Shown here piece after piece: positions 8,861-16,108 of a stretch of 16,374 nucleotides of DNA. Every line of letters starts with the position of its first letter. Within the stretch, counting starts at the first letter, position 1. The stretch is from Megamonas hypermegale (GTDB lineage Bacteria > Bacillota > Negativicutes > Selenomonadales > Selenomonadaceae): contig DCFC01000053.1 in NCBI GenBank assembly GCA_002314325.1, forward strand, positions 34,506 through 50,879, read 5' to 3'. Position numbers and translations under genes: made by a program. The notes beneath the pieces are model-generated. The model ran no database searches. It was not told the DNA's origin and saw only the letters and a list, made by a program, of their open reading frames with translations.

Positions 8861-10513
8861 ATGAGCAATGAAAAAGAAAAAATCCAAGCTGAATTAGCTG
8901 CGTATAATGAAAGCGTAGCAAAAGCAATCGCAAGATTCCCAGAACGTCCGCATCTTCCGGAACAGCGTTTATATACTCCACTTGATATTGCAGATACTGA
9001 TTATGCAGACGATATCAGCTTCCCTGGCGTATATCCGTATACTCGCGGCGTACAGCCTACTATGTATCGCGGCCGTTTCTGGACAATGCGTATGTATGCT
9101 GGTTTCTCCACTGCTGAAGAATCCAACAAACGTTATCGCTATCTGATTGAATCTGGTGCTACTGGACTTTCCTGCGCATTTGACCTTCCGACTCAGATTG
9201 GTTATGACTCCACTGACGAAATCTCCGAAGGCGAAGTTGGTAAAGTAGGCGTTGCTATCGACTCCTTAGCTGATATGGAAATCCTCTTTGACCAGATTGA
9301 CCTTGGTAAAGTTTCTACTTCTATGACTATCAATGCTCCTGCATCCGTACTCTTAGCTATGTACATTGCAGTTGCTGAAAAACAGGGTGTACCTGCTGAC
9401 CAGTTAAAAGGTACTATCCAGAACGATATTCTTAAAGAATATGCTGCTCGTGGAACATACATCTTCCCTCCACGTCCATCCATGCGTCTTATCACTAATA
9501 TCTTTGAATATTGCTCTAAAAATGTACCGAAATGGAACACAATCTCCATCTCCGGTTACCACATTCGTGAAGCTGGTTCCACAGCATCTCAGGAAATCGC
9601 ATTCACAATTGCTGACGGTATCGCTTACGTTGAAGCTGCTATTAAAGCTGGCCTTGACGTTGATGCTTTCGCTGGCCGTCTTTCCTTCTTCTGGAACGCT
9701 CACAACAATGTACTCGAAGAAGTTGCTAAATTCCGCGCTTCTCGTCGTATCTGGGCTAAAGTCATGAAAGAAAGATTTGGCGCTAAAAAACCTAAATCCA
9801 TGATGCTGCGCGTTCATACTCAGACAGCTGGCTCCATGCTTACTGCTCAGCAGCCTAACAACAACATCGTTCGTGTTGCATTGCAGACAGCTGCTGCTGT
9901 AATGGGCGGTACTCAGTCCCTCCACACTAACTCCCGCGATGAAGCACTTGCTCTTCCTACAGAAGAATCCGTTATGATTGCTTTGCGTACTCAGCAGATC
10001 GTTGCTTACGAAAGCGGCTTAGCTGACGTTATCGATCCGCTTGCTGGTTCCTACTACGTAGAAGCTATGACTAACAGAATTGAAAAAGAAGCTTGGGATT
10101 ACATCAACAAAATTGATGAACTCGGCGGTGCTGTTGCTGCTATTGAAAAAGGCTATATCCAGAAAGAAATTCAGGATAGTGCTTACAAATGGCAGATGGA
10201 TGTTGAATCCGGCGCTAAAGTTATTGTCGGCGTAAACAAATTCCAGATTGAAGAAAAACCAGTTGAAGGTCTGCTGAAAGTTGACGCTTCCGTTGGCGAA
10301 AAACAGAAAGCTAAAGTTGAAGCAATGAAAGCTAAACGTGACAATGCTGCTGTTGAAGCTGCACTTGCTGACTTGGAAGCTGCTTGCAAAGACGAAAACG
10401 AAAATCTTATGCCTCATATCCTCGCTGCCGTTAAAACTTATGCAACACTCGGTGAAATCTGCGGCGTAATGCGTAAAGTATTCGGCGAATATGAAGCACA
10501 TGTAAATCTTTAA
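8861..10513 (+). CDS. mcmA1: Methylmalonyl-CoA mutase, large catalytic subunit
   Basis: A 550-residue TIM-barrel subunit that interconverts succinyl-CoA and (R)-methylmalonyl-CoA by a B12 radical mechanism. Residues that distinguish methylmalonyl- from isobutyryl-CoA mutase are present: Tyr79 in MYAGF (Tyr89 in the Propionibacterium enzyme), Arg197 in ARGTYIFPP (Arg207), and His234 in GYHIREAG (His244) at the same 37-residue spacing. The substrate-barrel segments [18 protein letters not shown] and GGTQSLHTN are typical. The protein stops before the cobalamin-binding domain that is fused in the roughly 700-residue enzymes; that domain is encoded by the next gene, 28 nt on. Codon use is extremely biased to GCT/GTT/GAA/TCC, suggesting an abundant enzyme. 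GGGAGG at 8844-8849 supports the ATG at 8861. Confidence 0.96.
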   Translation: MSNEKEKIQAELAAYNESVAKAIARFPERPHLPEQRLYTPLDIADTDYADDISFPGVYPYTRGVQPTMYRGRFWTMRMYAGFSTAEESNKRYRYLIESGATGLSCAFDLPTQIGYDSTDEISEGEVGKVGVAIDSLADMEILFDQIDLGKVSTSMTINAPASVLLAMYIAVAEKQGVPADQLKGTIQNDILKEYAARGTYIFPPRPSMRLITNIFEYCSKNVPKWNTISISGYHIREAGSTASQEIAFTIADGIAYVEAAIKAGLDVDAFAGRLSFFWNAHNNVLEEVAKFRASRRIWAKVMKERFGAKKPKSMMLRVHTQTAGSMLTAQQPNNNIVRVALQTAAAVMGGTQSLHTNSRDEALALPTEESVMIALRTQQIVAYESGLADVIDPLAGSYYVEAMTNRIEKEAWDYINKIDELGGAVAAIEKGYIQKEIQDSAYKWQMDVESGAKVIVGVNKFQIEEKPVEGLLKVDASVGEKQKAKVEAMKAKRDNAAVEAALADLEAACKDENENLMPHILAAVKTYATLGEICGVMRKVFGEYEAHVNL

Positions 10514-10541
10514 TAAGTGAAGATATTTGGAGGTAAATACA

Positions 10542-10931
10542 ATGATTAGAGTATTAGTAGCAAAACCAGGTTTGGATGGTCATGACCGTGGAGCAAAAGT
10601 AGTAGCACGTGCACTTCGCGACGCAGGTTTCGAAGTAATTTATACAGGTCTTCGTCAGACTCCGGAACAGATTGCAGAAGCAGCTCTTCAGGAAGACGTT
10701 GATGTTGTTGCTATGAGCATTCTTTCCGGCGCTCATCCGCATCTTTTCCCTAAAGTTGTAAAACTCGTTAGAGAAAAAGGCATGAACGACGTATTAATCA
10801 TCGGCGGCGGCGTTATTCCGGAAGGCGATATTCCTGCATTAAAAGAAGCAGGTATTGCTGAAGTATTCACTCCGGGTACTCCGACATCCGACGTTGTAAA
10901 ATACATCAACGAACACGTTAAAAAAGACTAA
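10542..10931 (+). CDS. mcmA2: Methylmalonyl-CoA mutase, small B12-binding subunit
   Basis: A 129-residue stand-alone cobalamin-binding domain. It has the base-off/His-on signature: DGHDRG (Asp12, His14, Gly17) supplies the lower axial histidine, Ser59-x-Leu61 and the GGG at 88-90 complete the DxHxxG...SxL...GG pattern. It should assemble with the large subunit encoded immediately upstream into an active mutase. The ATG at 10542 is 8 nt after TTGGAGG (10527-10533); the frame could be read from a TTG at 10527, but that codon is part of the ribosome binding site. A 167-nt gap with two hairpins follows before meaB, unlike the tight spacing before it. Without the neighbour it could be the B12 subunit of another mutase, but the context settles it. 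Confidence 0.95.
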   Translation: MIRVLVAKPGLDGHDRGAKVVARALRDAGFEVIYTGLRQTPEQIAEAALQEDVDVVAMSILSGAHPHLFPKVVKLVREKGMNDVLIIGGGVIPEGDIPALKEAGIAEVFTPGTPTSDVVKYINEHVKKD

Positions 10932-10964
10932 TTAAAGCTTAAAGCGTTAATCCTAAAAACTTAA

Positions 10965-11010
10965 AAGGCAATTCATCCATTCTCCTATAAGTAGTGAGAT
11001 GAATTGCCTT
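10965..11010 (+). terminator. Long hairpin after the mutase genes, possible attenuator
   Basis: AAGGCAATTCATC (10965-10977) and GATGAATTGCCTT (10998-11010) form a perfect 13-bp stem with a 20-nt loop, 33 nt after the mutase small subunit. No clear T-run follows (ATTAAGTAAAAAG), so it is at most a weak terminator. It could instead protect the upstream mRNA from 3' decay and set a lower level for meaB. Confidence 0.5.
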
Positions 11011-11037
11011 ATTAAGTAAAAAGCTTAAAATGAATTA

Positions 11038-11079
11038 TATAGTTTTTATTTCGCGGAATTATCTGCGGGGAAAACTATA
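11038..11079 (+). promoter_or_regulatory. Hairpin in the meaB leader
   Basis: TATAGTTTT (11038-11046) and AAAACTATA (11071-11079) pair perfectly over 9 bp. Inside, CGCGG (11053-11057) can pair with CTGCG (near 11063-11067), so the whole block may form one long interrupted stem. It ends a few bases before the meaB ribosome binding site (AAAGGTGG, 11083-11090) and could influence translation. It is too short to be a cobalamin riboswitch, and no B12-box-like motif was seen. Confidence 0.45.
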
Positions 11080-11098
11080 ATCAAAGGTGGTGCTTAAT

Positions 11099-12040
11099 AT
11101 GGATATAGCTCAGGAATTGTTGAAGGGAAACCGCCTGGCGCTTACGCGTGCCATTACGGCGATTGAAAATGAAACAGCTTCTGCAGTAGAAATCATGAAA
11201 AAACTGTATCCACATACCGGGCATGCCTTTGTCCTTGGTATTACTGGCCCACCAGGTGCAGGTAAATCCACTCTTACTGATAAAATTGCAAGAGCTTACC
11301 GAAATCAAGGAAAAACAGTCGGCATTATCGCTATCGACCCGACAAGTCCATTTACAGGCGGCGCTATTTTGGGCGACCGTATCAGAATGAACAGTTTGAC
11401 TTTGGATGAAGGTGTTTTTATCCGCAGTATGGGGACAAGAGGCAGCTTAGGCGGTCTGTCGCATAAAACGGCTGATGCAATAAAAGCAATGGATGCTTTC
11501 GGCAAAGATGTTATTATTGTAGAAACCGTAGGTGTCGGACAGTCGGAAGTTGATATTGTCAAAGCCGCTGATACGACGATGGTCGTGTTAGTACCGGGAC
11601 TTGGTGACGATATTCAGGCAATTAAAGCCGGAATATTGGAAATCGGTGATATCTTCACTATCAACAAAGCTGACCTTGATGGTGCAGATAAATTGTATAC
11701 CGAGCTTAATATGATGCTTGACCTTGACGGCGTAAAGCATGACTGGCGTCCGCCGATTAAAAAGGTTATGGCAAACAGAGGCGAAGGTATAAATGAATTG
11801 CTGGAAACCATAGAAGAACACCAGAAATATCTGGAAGAAAGCGGCACTTTGGCTGCAAGACGTCATAAACGCGCTAAAAATGAACTTTTAGACCGTTTAA
11901 ACGCTTCTATTGGTGCATATATAACAGAACATATCATAAAAACTGGCGAAATTGATACCTACGTAAAAGATATTGAAACTCGTCAGAATGATCCGTATAC
12001 CGTAGTTAATACGATTATGGATAATATGTTAAAAAAATAA
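11099..12040 (+). CDS. meaB: Methylmalonyl-CoA mutase-associated GTPase MeaB
   Basis: A 313-residue G3E-family P-loop GTPase. Walker A GPPGAGKS is at residues 50-57, the switch/Walker B region contains [14 protein letters not shown], and the base-specificity motif NKAD is at 189-192. MeaB (ArgK-type) proteins gate adenosylcobalamin loading into methylmalonyl-CoA mutase and protect or repair the enzyme. The position directly after the two mutase genes matches this role, which also rules out the old arginine-transport kinase name. The start is ATG at 11099, 8 nt after AAAGGTGG; the GTG at 11087 lies within that site. Codon use is less biased than in the flanking enzyme genes, fitting a chaperone needed in smaller amounts. 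The epimerase follows after 29 nt. Confidence 0.95.
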   Translation: MDIAQELLKGNRLALTRAITAIENETASAVEIMKKLYPHTGHAFVLGITGPPGAGKSTLTDKIARAYRNQGKTVGIIAIDPTSPFTGGAILGDRIRMNSLTLDEGVFIRSMGTRGSLGGLSHKTADAIKAMDAFGKDVIIVETVGVGQSEVDIVKAADTTMVVLVPGLGDDIQAIKAGILEIGDIFTINKADLDGADKLYTELNMMLDLDGVKHDWRPPIKKVMANRGEGINELLETIEEHQKYLEESGTLAARRHKRAKNELLDRLNASIGAYITEHIIKTGEIDTYVKDIETRQNDPYTVVNTIMDNMLKK

Positions 12041-12069
12041 CAGATTATTATATCAGGAGGGTCTTATCA

Positions 12070-12492
12070 ATGAAAATCAACAGAGTTGACCATATCGGTA
12101 TTGCTGTACCAAATCTTGAAGAAGCTAAAAAATTCTATGAAGAAACTTTAGGTATTAAAATCGAAAAACCGGATGAAGTTATCGAAGACCAGAAAGTTAA
12201 AGTTAGCTTCGTTCCATGTGGTGAAGTTGAATTAGAACTTCTCGAATCCACAACTGAAGACGGCCCTATCGCAAAATTCATTGCTAAAAACGGCGGCCGC
12301 ACTGGTATTCAGCATGTTGCATTGAATGTTGATAACATTGAAGAAGCTATCGCTGAAATGAAAGAAAAAGGCGTTCGTATGATTGATGAAAAACCTCGTT
12401 ACGGCGCTGGCAATTCCAGCATTGCATTCGTTCATCCGAAAGCTAGCGGCATCTTATTAGAACTCGCTCAGCGTTTAGATGAAACAAAATAA
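12070..12492 (+). CDS. mce: Methylmalonyl-CoA epimerase
   Basis: A 140-residue enzyme of the vicinal-oxygen-chelate (glyoxalase) superfamily made of two beta-alpha-beta-beta-beta modules. Metal ligands expected from the family are visible: His8 in DHIGIAV, Glu56 in ELLES (Gln65 in the Propionibacterium enzyme), His82 in GIQHVAL and Glu131 in ILLELAQ. It converts (R)- to (S)-methylmalonyl-CoA, linking the mutase to the decarboxylase encoded downstream. GGAGGG at 12056-12061 lies 8 nt before the ATG. Length is typical (about 135-150). Strongly biased codons resemble the mutase genes. The similar glyoxalase I is unlikely given the operon. Confidence 0.95.
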   Translation: MKINRVDHIGIAVPNLEEAKKFYEETLGIKIEKPDEVIEDQKVKVSFVPCGEVELELLESTTEDGPIAKFIAKNGGRTGIQHVALNVDNIEEAIAEMKEKGVRMIDEKPRYGAGNSSIAFVHPKASGILLELAQRLDETK

Positions 12493-12538
12493 TCTAGCTT
12501 ATATTTAAGCATAGATATTTTATTAAGGAGGTATAATT

Positions 12539-14068
12539 TTGGCTACAGTTCAAGAAAGAATTGACCTCATGAATGCCAAAAAGGAACACATTATGCAAGC
12601 AGGCGGCCCGAAACGTGTTGCAAAACAGCATGCTAAAGGCAAAATGACTGCTCGCGAACGTATTGAAAAACTTTTTGATGAAGGTACATTCGTTGAATTA
12701 GATCAGTTTGTAAAACATCGTTGCACTAACTTTGGCCAGGAAAAGAAAGACCTGCCGGCTGAAGGCGTTATCACAGGTTACGGTACTGTAGACGGCCGTT
12801 TGGTGTATGCTTACGCCCAGGACTTCACTGTAGAAGGTGGTTCCCTCGGCGAAATGCACGCTAAAAAAATCTGGAAAGTACAGGAAATGTCCCTGAAAAT
12901 GGGCGCTCCTTGCGTTGGTATCAATGATTCCGGCGGGGCTCGTATTCAGGAAGCCGTTGACGCACTTTCCGGTTACGGCGGAATTTTCCAGAGAAATACC
13001 GATGCTTCCGGCGTAGTTCCGCAGATTTCCGTAATCATGGGACCATGCGCAGGCGGCGCCGTTTATTCTCCGGCTCTGACAGACTTCATTTACATGGTTA
13101 AAAACACCAGCCAGATGTTCATCACTGGTCCTGCTGTTATCAAATCCGTTACGGCGGAAGAAGTTACTGCTGAACAGCTCGGTGGTGCTATGACTCATAA
13201 CAGCGTTTCCGGTGTTGCTCATTTCGCTGCTGATAATGAAGATGACTGCATTGAACAGATTCGTTATCTGCTCAGCTTCCTGCCGAGCAACAACATGGAT
13301 GATGCTCCGGAAAGACCGACAAATGATGACCCGTCCCGTATGGATGAAAGTCTTAACACAGTAATTCCGGATAATGCCAACATGCCTTATGACATGAAAG
13401 ATGTTATTCGTTCTTTAGTTGATGATGGTGAATTCTATGAAGTTCATCAGCATTATGCTACAAATATCATTACATGCTTTGCGCATTTTGACGGACGTTC
13501 TGTTGGTATCATTGCTAACCAGCCGGCTGTTATGGCAGGCTGCCTCGATATCAATGCTTCGGATAAATCTGCTCGCTTTATTCGCTTCTGCGACGCATTC
13601 AATATTCCTATCGTCAACCTCGTTGACGTTCCTGGCTTCCTGCCTGGTACTGATCAGGAATACGGCGGTATTATTCGTCACGGTGCAAAAATGCTTTACG
13701 CTTACTGCGAAGCTACTGTACCGAAAGTTACTCTTATCACTCGTAAAGCATACGGCGGTTCTTACCTTGCTATGTGCTCTCGTGAACTTGGTGCTGACCA
13801 GGTTATGGCTTGGCCTACTGCAGAAATCGCAGTTATGGGTCCGGCGGGTGCAGCTAACATCATCTTCAGAAAAGACCCTGATGTTAAAGCTAAAACTGCT
13901 GAATATGTCGCTGAATTTGCTACACCTTATAAAGCAGCAGAACGCGGTTACATTGATATGGTAATTGAACCTAAAGAATCGCGTCCTCGTATTATCACTG
14001 CTTTGAACATGCTTGCTAGCAAACGTGAAACACGTCCGGCTAAAAAACACGGCAATGTTCCATTATAA
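12539..14068 (+). CDS. mmdA: Methylmalonyl-CoA decarboxylase alpha subunit (biotin-dependent carboxyltransferase)
   Basis: A 509-residue carboxyltransferase with two crotonase-like halves. The N-terminal half has GGARIQEAVDALSGYGG (from residue 132) and GPCAGGAVYSPAL (168-180); the C-terminal half has GFLPGTDQEYGG and KAYGGSYLAM (from residue 403). It moves the carboxyl of (S)-methylmalonyl-CoA to biotin on the carrier subunit, regenerating propionyl-CoA. Propionyl-CoA carboxylase beta and the 12S subunit of transcarboxylase are close homologues; the following MmdE-like and biotin-carrier genes, and no biotin carboxylase nearby, favour the decarboxylase, with transcarboxylase as the alternative. 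The start is TTG at 12539, 7 nt after AAGGAGG (12525-12531); the next methionine would lose ten residues that look native to the family. Confidence 0.93.
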   Translation: MATVQERIDLMNAKKEHIMQAGGPKRVAKQHAKGKMTARERIEKLFDEGTFVELDQFVKHRCTNFGQEKKDLPAEGVITGYGTVDGRLVYAYAQDFTVEGGSLGEMHAKKIWKVQEMSLKMGAPCVGINDSGGARIQEAVDALSGYGGIFQRNTDASGVVPQISVIMGPCAGGAVYSPALTDFIYMVKNTSQMFITGPAVIKSVTAEEVTAEQLGGAMTHNSVSGVAHFAADNEDDCIEQIRYLLSFLPSNNMDDAPERPTNDDPSRMDESLNTVIPDNANMPYDMKDVIRSLVDDGEFYEVHQHYATNIITCFAHFDGRSVGIIANQPAVMAGCLDINASDKSARFIRFCDAFNIPIVNLVDVPGFLPGTDQEYGGIIRHGAKMLYAYCEATVPKVTLITRKAYGGSYLAMCSRELGADQVMAWPTAEIAVMGPAGAANIIFRKDPDVKAKTAEYVAEFATPYKAAERGYIDMVIEPKESRPRIITALNMLASKRETRPAKKHGNVPL

Positions 14069-14088
14069 TAAGGGGAGAGTAAATTAAC

Positions 14089-14235
14089 ATGGCAAACAAT
14101 AATGCTCCTATTAGCGAAGAAATAGTAGCTGCTATTTCCGCCGCTGTAGAAATGATGATTGGCAAAAAAGTTATGGCTGTTCGTATTAAACGCAGCGATG
14201 CTTGGACAATGGCCGGCAGACGCGACAACGCTTAA
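14089..14235 (+). CDS. mmdE: Small methylmalonyl-CoA decarboxylase subunit, epsilon/delta-tail-like
   Basis: A 48-residue protein (MANNNAPISEEIVAAISAAV... ending WTMAGRRDNA). The pattern EEIVAAISAAV, a basic VAVRIKRS strand and a W..AGR end is what the C-terminal segment of OadG/MmdD-type small subunits looks like, and Veillonella MmdE is a similarly tiny protein homologous to that segment. In those complexes it stabilises the assembly of the alpha subunit with the rest. There is no transmembrane segment, so it cannot anchor the complex by itself. It lies 20 nt after mmdA with AGGGGAGAG (14071-14079) as ribosome binding site and 65 nt before the biotin carrier gene. The assignment rests on this short motif and on position. 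Confidence 0.75.
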   Translation: MANNNAPISEEIVAAISAAVEMMIGKKVMAVRIKRSDAWTMAGRRDNA

Positions 14236-14300
14236 TTGTTTTTCCGTCATCGATAACCAATAAATATCCAATAAAATGAAATATCTTGGAGGAATACAAA

Positions 14301-14672
14301 GTGAAAAAATTTAACATCACTGTAAATGGTAACGCTTATGAAGTTGAAATCGAAGAAGTAAAAGCTGCTGCAGCTCCTGCTCCTAAAGCAGCTCCGGCAC
14401 CTGCTGCTGCACCTGCACCGAAAGCAGCTCCTGCTGCTGCACCGGCTGCATCTGCTGGTGACGAAACAGTTACAGCTCCAATGCCTGGTAAAATCGTTAA
14501 ATTAGTAGCTTCCGTTGGTCAGGCTGTTAATGCTGGCGACACTCTCTTAATTCTCGAAGCTATGAAAATGCAGAACGAAATTTCCGCACCTAAAGCTGGT
14601 ACAGTTAAATCCTTCGCAGTTAATGCTGGCGATAGCGTAAAACCTGGTCAGGCAATGGTTGTTATTGGCTAA
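14301..14672 (+). CDS. mmdC: Biotin carrier subunit of methylmalonyl-CoA decarboxylase
   Basis: A 123-residue biotinyl-carrier protein. Residues 1-20 form a short N-terminal strand region (MKKFNITVNGNAYEVEIEEV), residues about 22-52 are an Ala/Pro/Lys linker of imperfect AAPAPKA repeats, and the rest is a biotinyl domain with EAMKM, Lys89 being the biotin attachment site. It carries the carboxyl group from MmdA to the decarboxylation site. Transcarboxylase 1.3S and OadA biotin domains look the same. The start is GTG at 14301 with TTGGAGG (14286-14292) 8 nt upstream; reading from TTG at 14286 would translate the ribosome binding site. It is the last gene of the operon, ending 16 nt before the terminator hairpin; the usual next gene, the membrane beta subunit, is absent. 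Confidence 0.93.
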   Translation: MKKFNITVNGNAYEVEIEEVKAAAAPAPKAAPAPAAAPAPKAAPAAAPAASAGDETVTAPMPGKIVKLVASVGQAVNAGDTLLILEAMKMQNEISAPKAGTVKSFAVNAGDSVKPGQAMVVIG

Positions 14673-14688
14673 TAATTAATTTTGCATT

Positions 14689-14723
14689 AAAATCCATCAG
14701 TCGTTCGGCTGATGGATTTTTTT
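14689..14723 (+). terminator. Rho-independent terminator of the propionate operon
   Basis: AAAATCCATCAG (14689-14700) pairs with CTGATGGATTTT (14709-14720) in a perfect 12-bp stem with a small loop TCGTTCGG that can itself close further, followed by a T-tract (TTT, A, TC, then TTTTTTT). It cleanly ends the operon after the biotin carrier gene. Confidence 0.93.
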
Positions 14724-14750
14724 ATCTTTTTTTATCAAGGAGAGATTTTT

Positions 14751-15518
14751 ATGGAAAAGCTATACAGTGTTTTTTTCAGTCCTACGGATACGACGCGCGG
14801 TGTGTTGGATTTTCTGGTAGCCGGTATGCAAAAAGCAGCGGAAGATGTTGATTTAACTTCGTATCAGAATAAGGATTTGCAGAAAGATTTTACAGCGGAA
14901 GATACTGTATTAATCGGTGTTCCGTCTTATGCGGGCAGAGTGCCGGAAACTTTTGTGCAGCGTTTTAAGGAAAATATTAAAGGAAACAATACTCCTGCCG
15001 TTATAGTAATTACCTTCGGCAATCGTGCTTATGAAGATACGCTGATAGAGCTGAAGGATTTGGCACAGGCAAACGGTTTTAATGTAATTGCCGCCGCAGC
15101 TGTGGTAACGCAGCATTCCATCGTGCCGCAGTTCGGCGCGGGCAGACCGGACGGGCAGGATAAAGAGGAACTGAAAAATTTTGCCGCTCAGGTGAAAAAT
15201 AAATTAGCGAGCCAAAATACGGCAGCGATAACGGTGAGCGGAAACCGTCCGTATAAACAGGCGATGGCTTCGGCAATGGCTCCTGTTTTGGCTGAGGATA
15301 AATGTATCGGCTGCGGAACGTGCGTTATTGCCTGTCCGACCGGTGCGATAGACAAGAGTTCGTTTGAGTGCGAAAAAGCGAAATGTATTTCCTGTCTGCG
15401 CTGTATAAAAGTATGCCCGATGAACTGCCGCTATGTGCCGGAGGAAATACTGGCTAAACTGAAAGCGCATTTAGCACCGCTTTGCGCGAGCAGAAAGGAT
15501 AATGAATTTTTTATCTGA
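14751..15518 (+). CDS. EFR1-type flavodoxin/ferredoxin fusion protein
   Basis: A 255-residue protein with an N-terminal flavodoxin-like domain (SPTDTTRGVLDFL phosphate-loop region near residues 9-21, GVPSYAGRVPETF about 60-72) and a C-terminal bacterial ferredoxin domain with two 4Fe-4S motifs: Cys185, 188, 191, 195 (CIGCGTCVIACP) and Cys212, 215, 218, 222 (CISCLRCIKVCP). Such EFR1-family proteins are common in anaerobes and probably transfer electrons, but their partners are generally unknown. The ATG at 14751 follows AAGGAGAG (14737-14744). It comes after the operon terminator and shows the more GC-rich codon style of valS/folC, so I do not count it as part of the propionate operon. An azlC gene begins 27 nt downstream, perhaps co-transcribed. 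Confidence 0.85.
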   Translation: MEKLYSVFFSPTDTTRGVLDFLVAGMQKAAEDVDLTSYQNKDLQKDFTAEDTVLIGVPSYAGRVPETFVQRFKENIKGNNTPAVIVITFGNRAYEDTLIELKDLAQANGFNVIAAAAVVTQHSIVPQFGAGRPDGQDKEELKNFAAQVKNKLASQNTAAITVSGNRPYKQAMASAMAPVLAEDKCIGCGTCVIACPTGAIDKSSFECEKAKCISCLRCIKVCPMNCRYVPEEILAKLKAHLAPLCASRKDNEFFI

Positions 15519-15545
15519 ACATGAGAAAGCAAAAGGGAAGGTAAT

Positions 15546-16004
15546 ATGGAAAACAGATTGACTGTAATGAAAAAAGCATTTACGGCAGCGTTTCCGAAAA
15601 CAATACCGATTTTTGCCGGATTTTGGTTTTTGGGAATGGCGTACGGGATTTATATGAACGTATCGGGTTTCAGCTTTTTGTATACGCTGATTATGAGCAT
15701 GTTCATTTTTGCCGGTTCTATGGAATTTGTAACGGTCAGTCTGCTGCTCGGCGCTTTTAATCCGCTGCAGGCTCTGCTGCTCACGCTCATGATAAATGCG
15801 CGCCATTTGTTTTACGGTATTTCCATGCTGGACAAATACCGTAAAACAGGCTGGAAGAAATCATATCTTATTTTCGGCATGTGCGATGAAAGTTTTTCGA
15901 TTAATTATACGGCGAGAATTCCGCAAGGGATAGACCGCAACTGGTTCATGTTCTTCGTTACCAAGTGTGCCGTAAAGCCCCGTGCTTTAGCACTGGGGAT
16001 ATAA
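15546..16004 (+). pseudogene. azlC: Interrupted AzlC-family branched-chain amino acid exporter permease
   Basis: The frame encodes 152 residues; about the first 138 are a normal AzlC N-terminal part with hydrophobic segments and the family motifs FAGSMEFV, NARHLFYG and CDESFSIN. AzlC proteins are usually about 230-240 residues and work with a small AzlD partner to export branched-chain amino acids or analogues across the inner membrane. Family similarity stops after FMFFVT. From the TTAC at 15958-15961 onward the frame reads about 14 residues of IS200/IS605 left-end sequence and hits TAA at 16002. The rest of azlC, and azlD, should lie beyond the insertion, outside the window. The truncated protein is unlikely to transport. 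The ATG at 15546 has AAGGGAAGG nearby (15533-15541). Confidence 0.85.
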
Positions 16005-16044
16005 GGCACGTCCGACGAATTTGCATAAGCAATTGAAGTCGGAC
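15967..16044 (+). repeat. Left-end hairpins of the IS element
   Basis: GTGCC (15967-15971) pairs with GGCAC (16005-16009), enclosing CCCCGTGC (15978-15985) that pairs with GCAC-T-GGGG (15990-15998) with one bulged T and a TTTA loop. Next, GTCCGAC (16010-16016) pairs with GTCGGAC (16038-16044), enclosing TTGC/GCAA. Bulged sub-terminal hairpins are what the single-strand transposases of this family recognise. Confidence 0.8.
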
Positions 16045-16108
16045 CATTTTATTTTGTATAGTTATATGCTATCATGAAACTATAAATAATAGTAAGGCGG
16101 TGAAATAA

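Noticed and set aside
8861..10513. Isobutyryl-CoA mutase
   Set aside because: Tyr79 and Arg197 are the methylmalonyl-CoA-type residues; isobutyryl-CoA mutase has Phe and Gln at these places.
10932..11098. Cobalamin riboswitch before meaB
   Set aside because: The gap is too short and has no B12-box-like motif; only simple hairpins are seen.
13419..13964. 181-codon + strand frame within mmdA
   Set aside because: Out-of-frame shadow of mmdA, leucine/serine-rich, without ribosome binding site or domain.
12539..14068. Propionyl-CoA carboxylase beta subunit instead of MmdA
   Set aside because: The sequence cannot fully separate them, but no biotin carboxylase is present and the small subunit, biotin carrier and propionate pathway context favour decarboxylase or transcarboxylase.
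15962..16108. CRISPR repeat or right-end guide RNA scaffold
   Set aside because: There is no repeated spacer structure, and the block lies upstream of tnpB, so it is the left end; the guide RNA should come from the right end outside the window.
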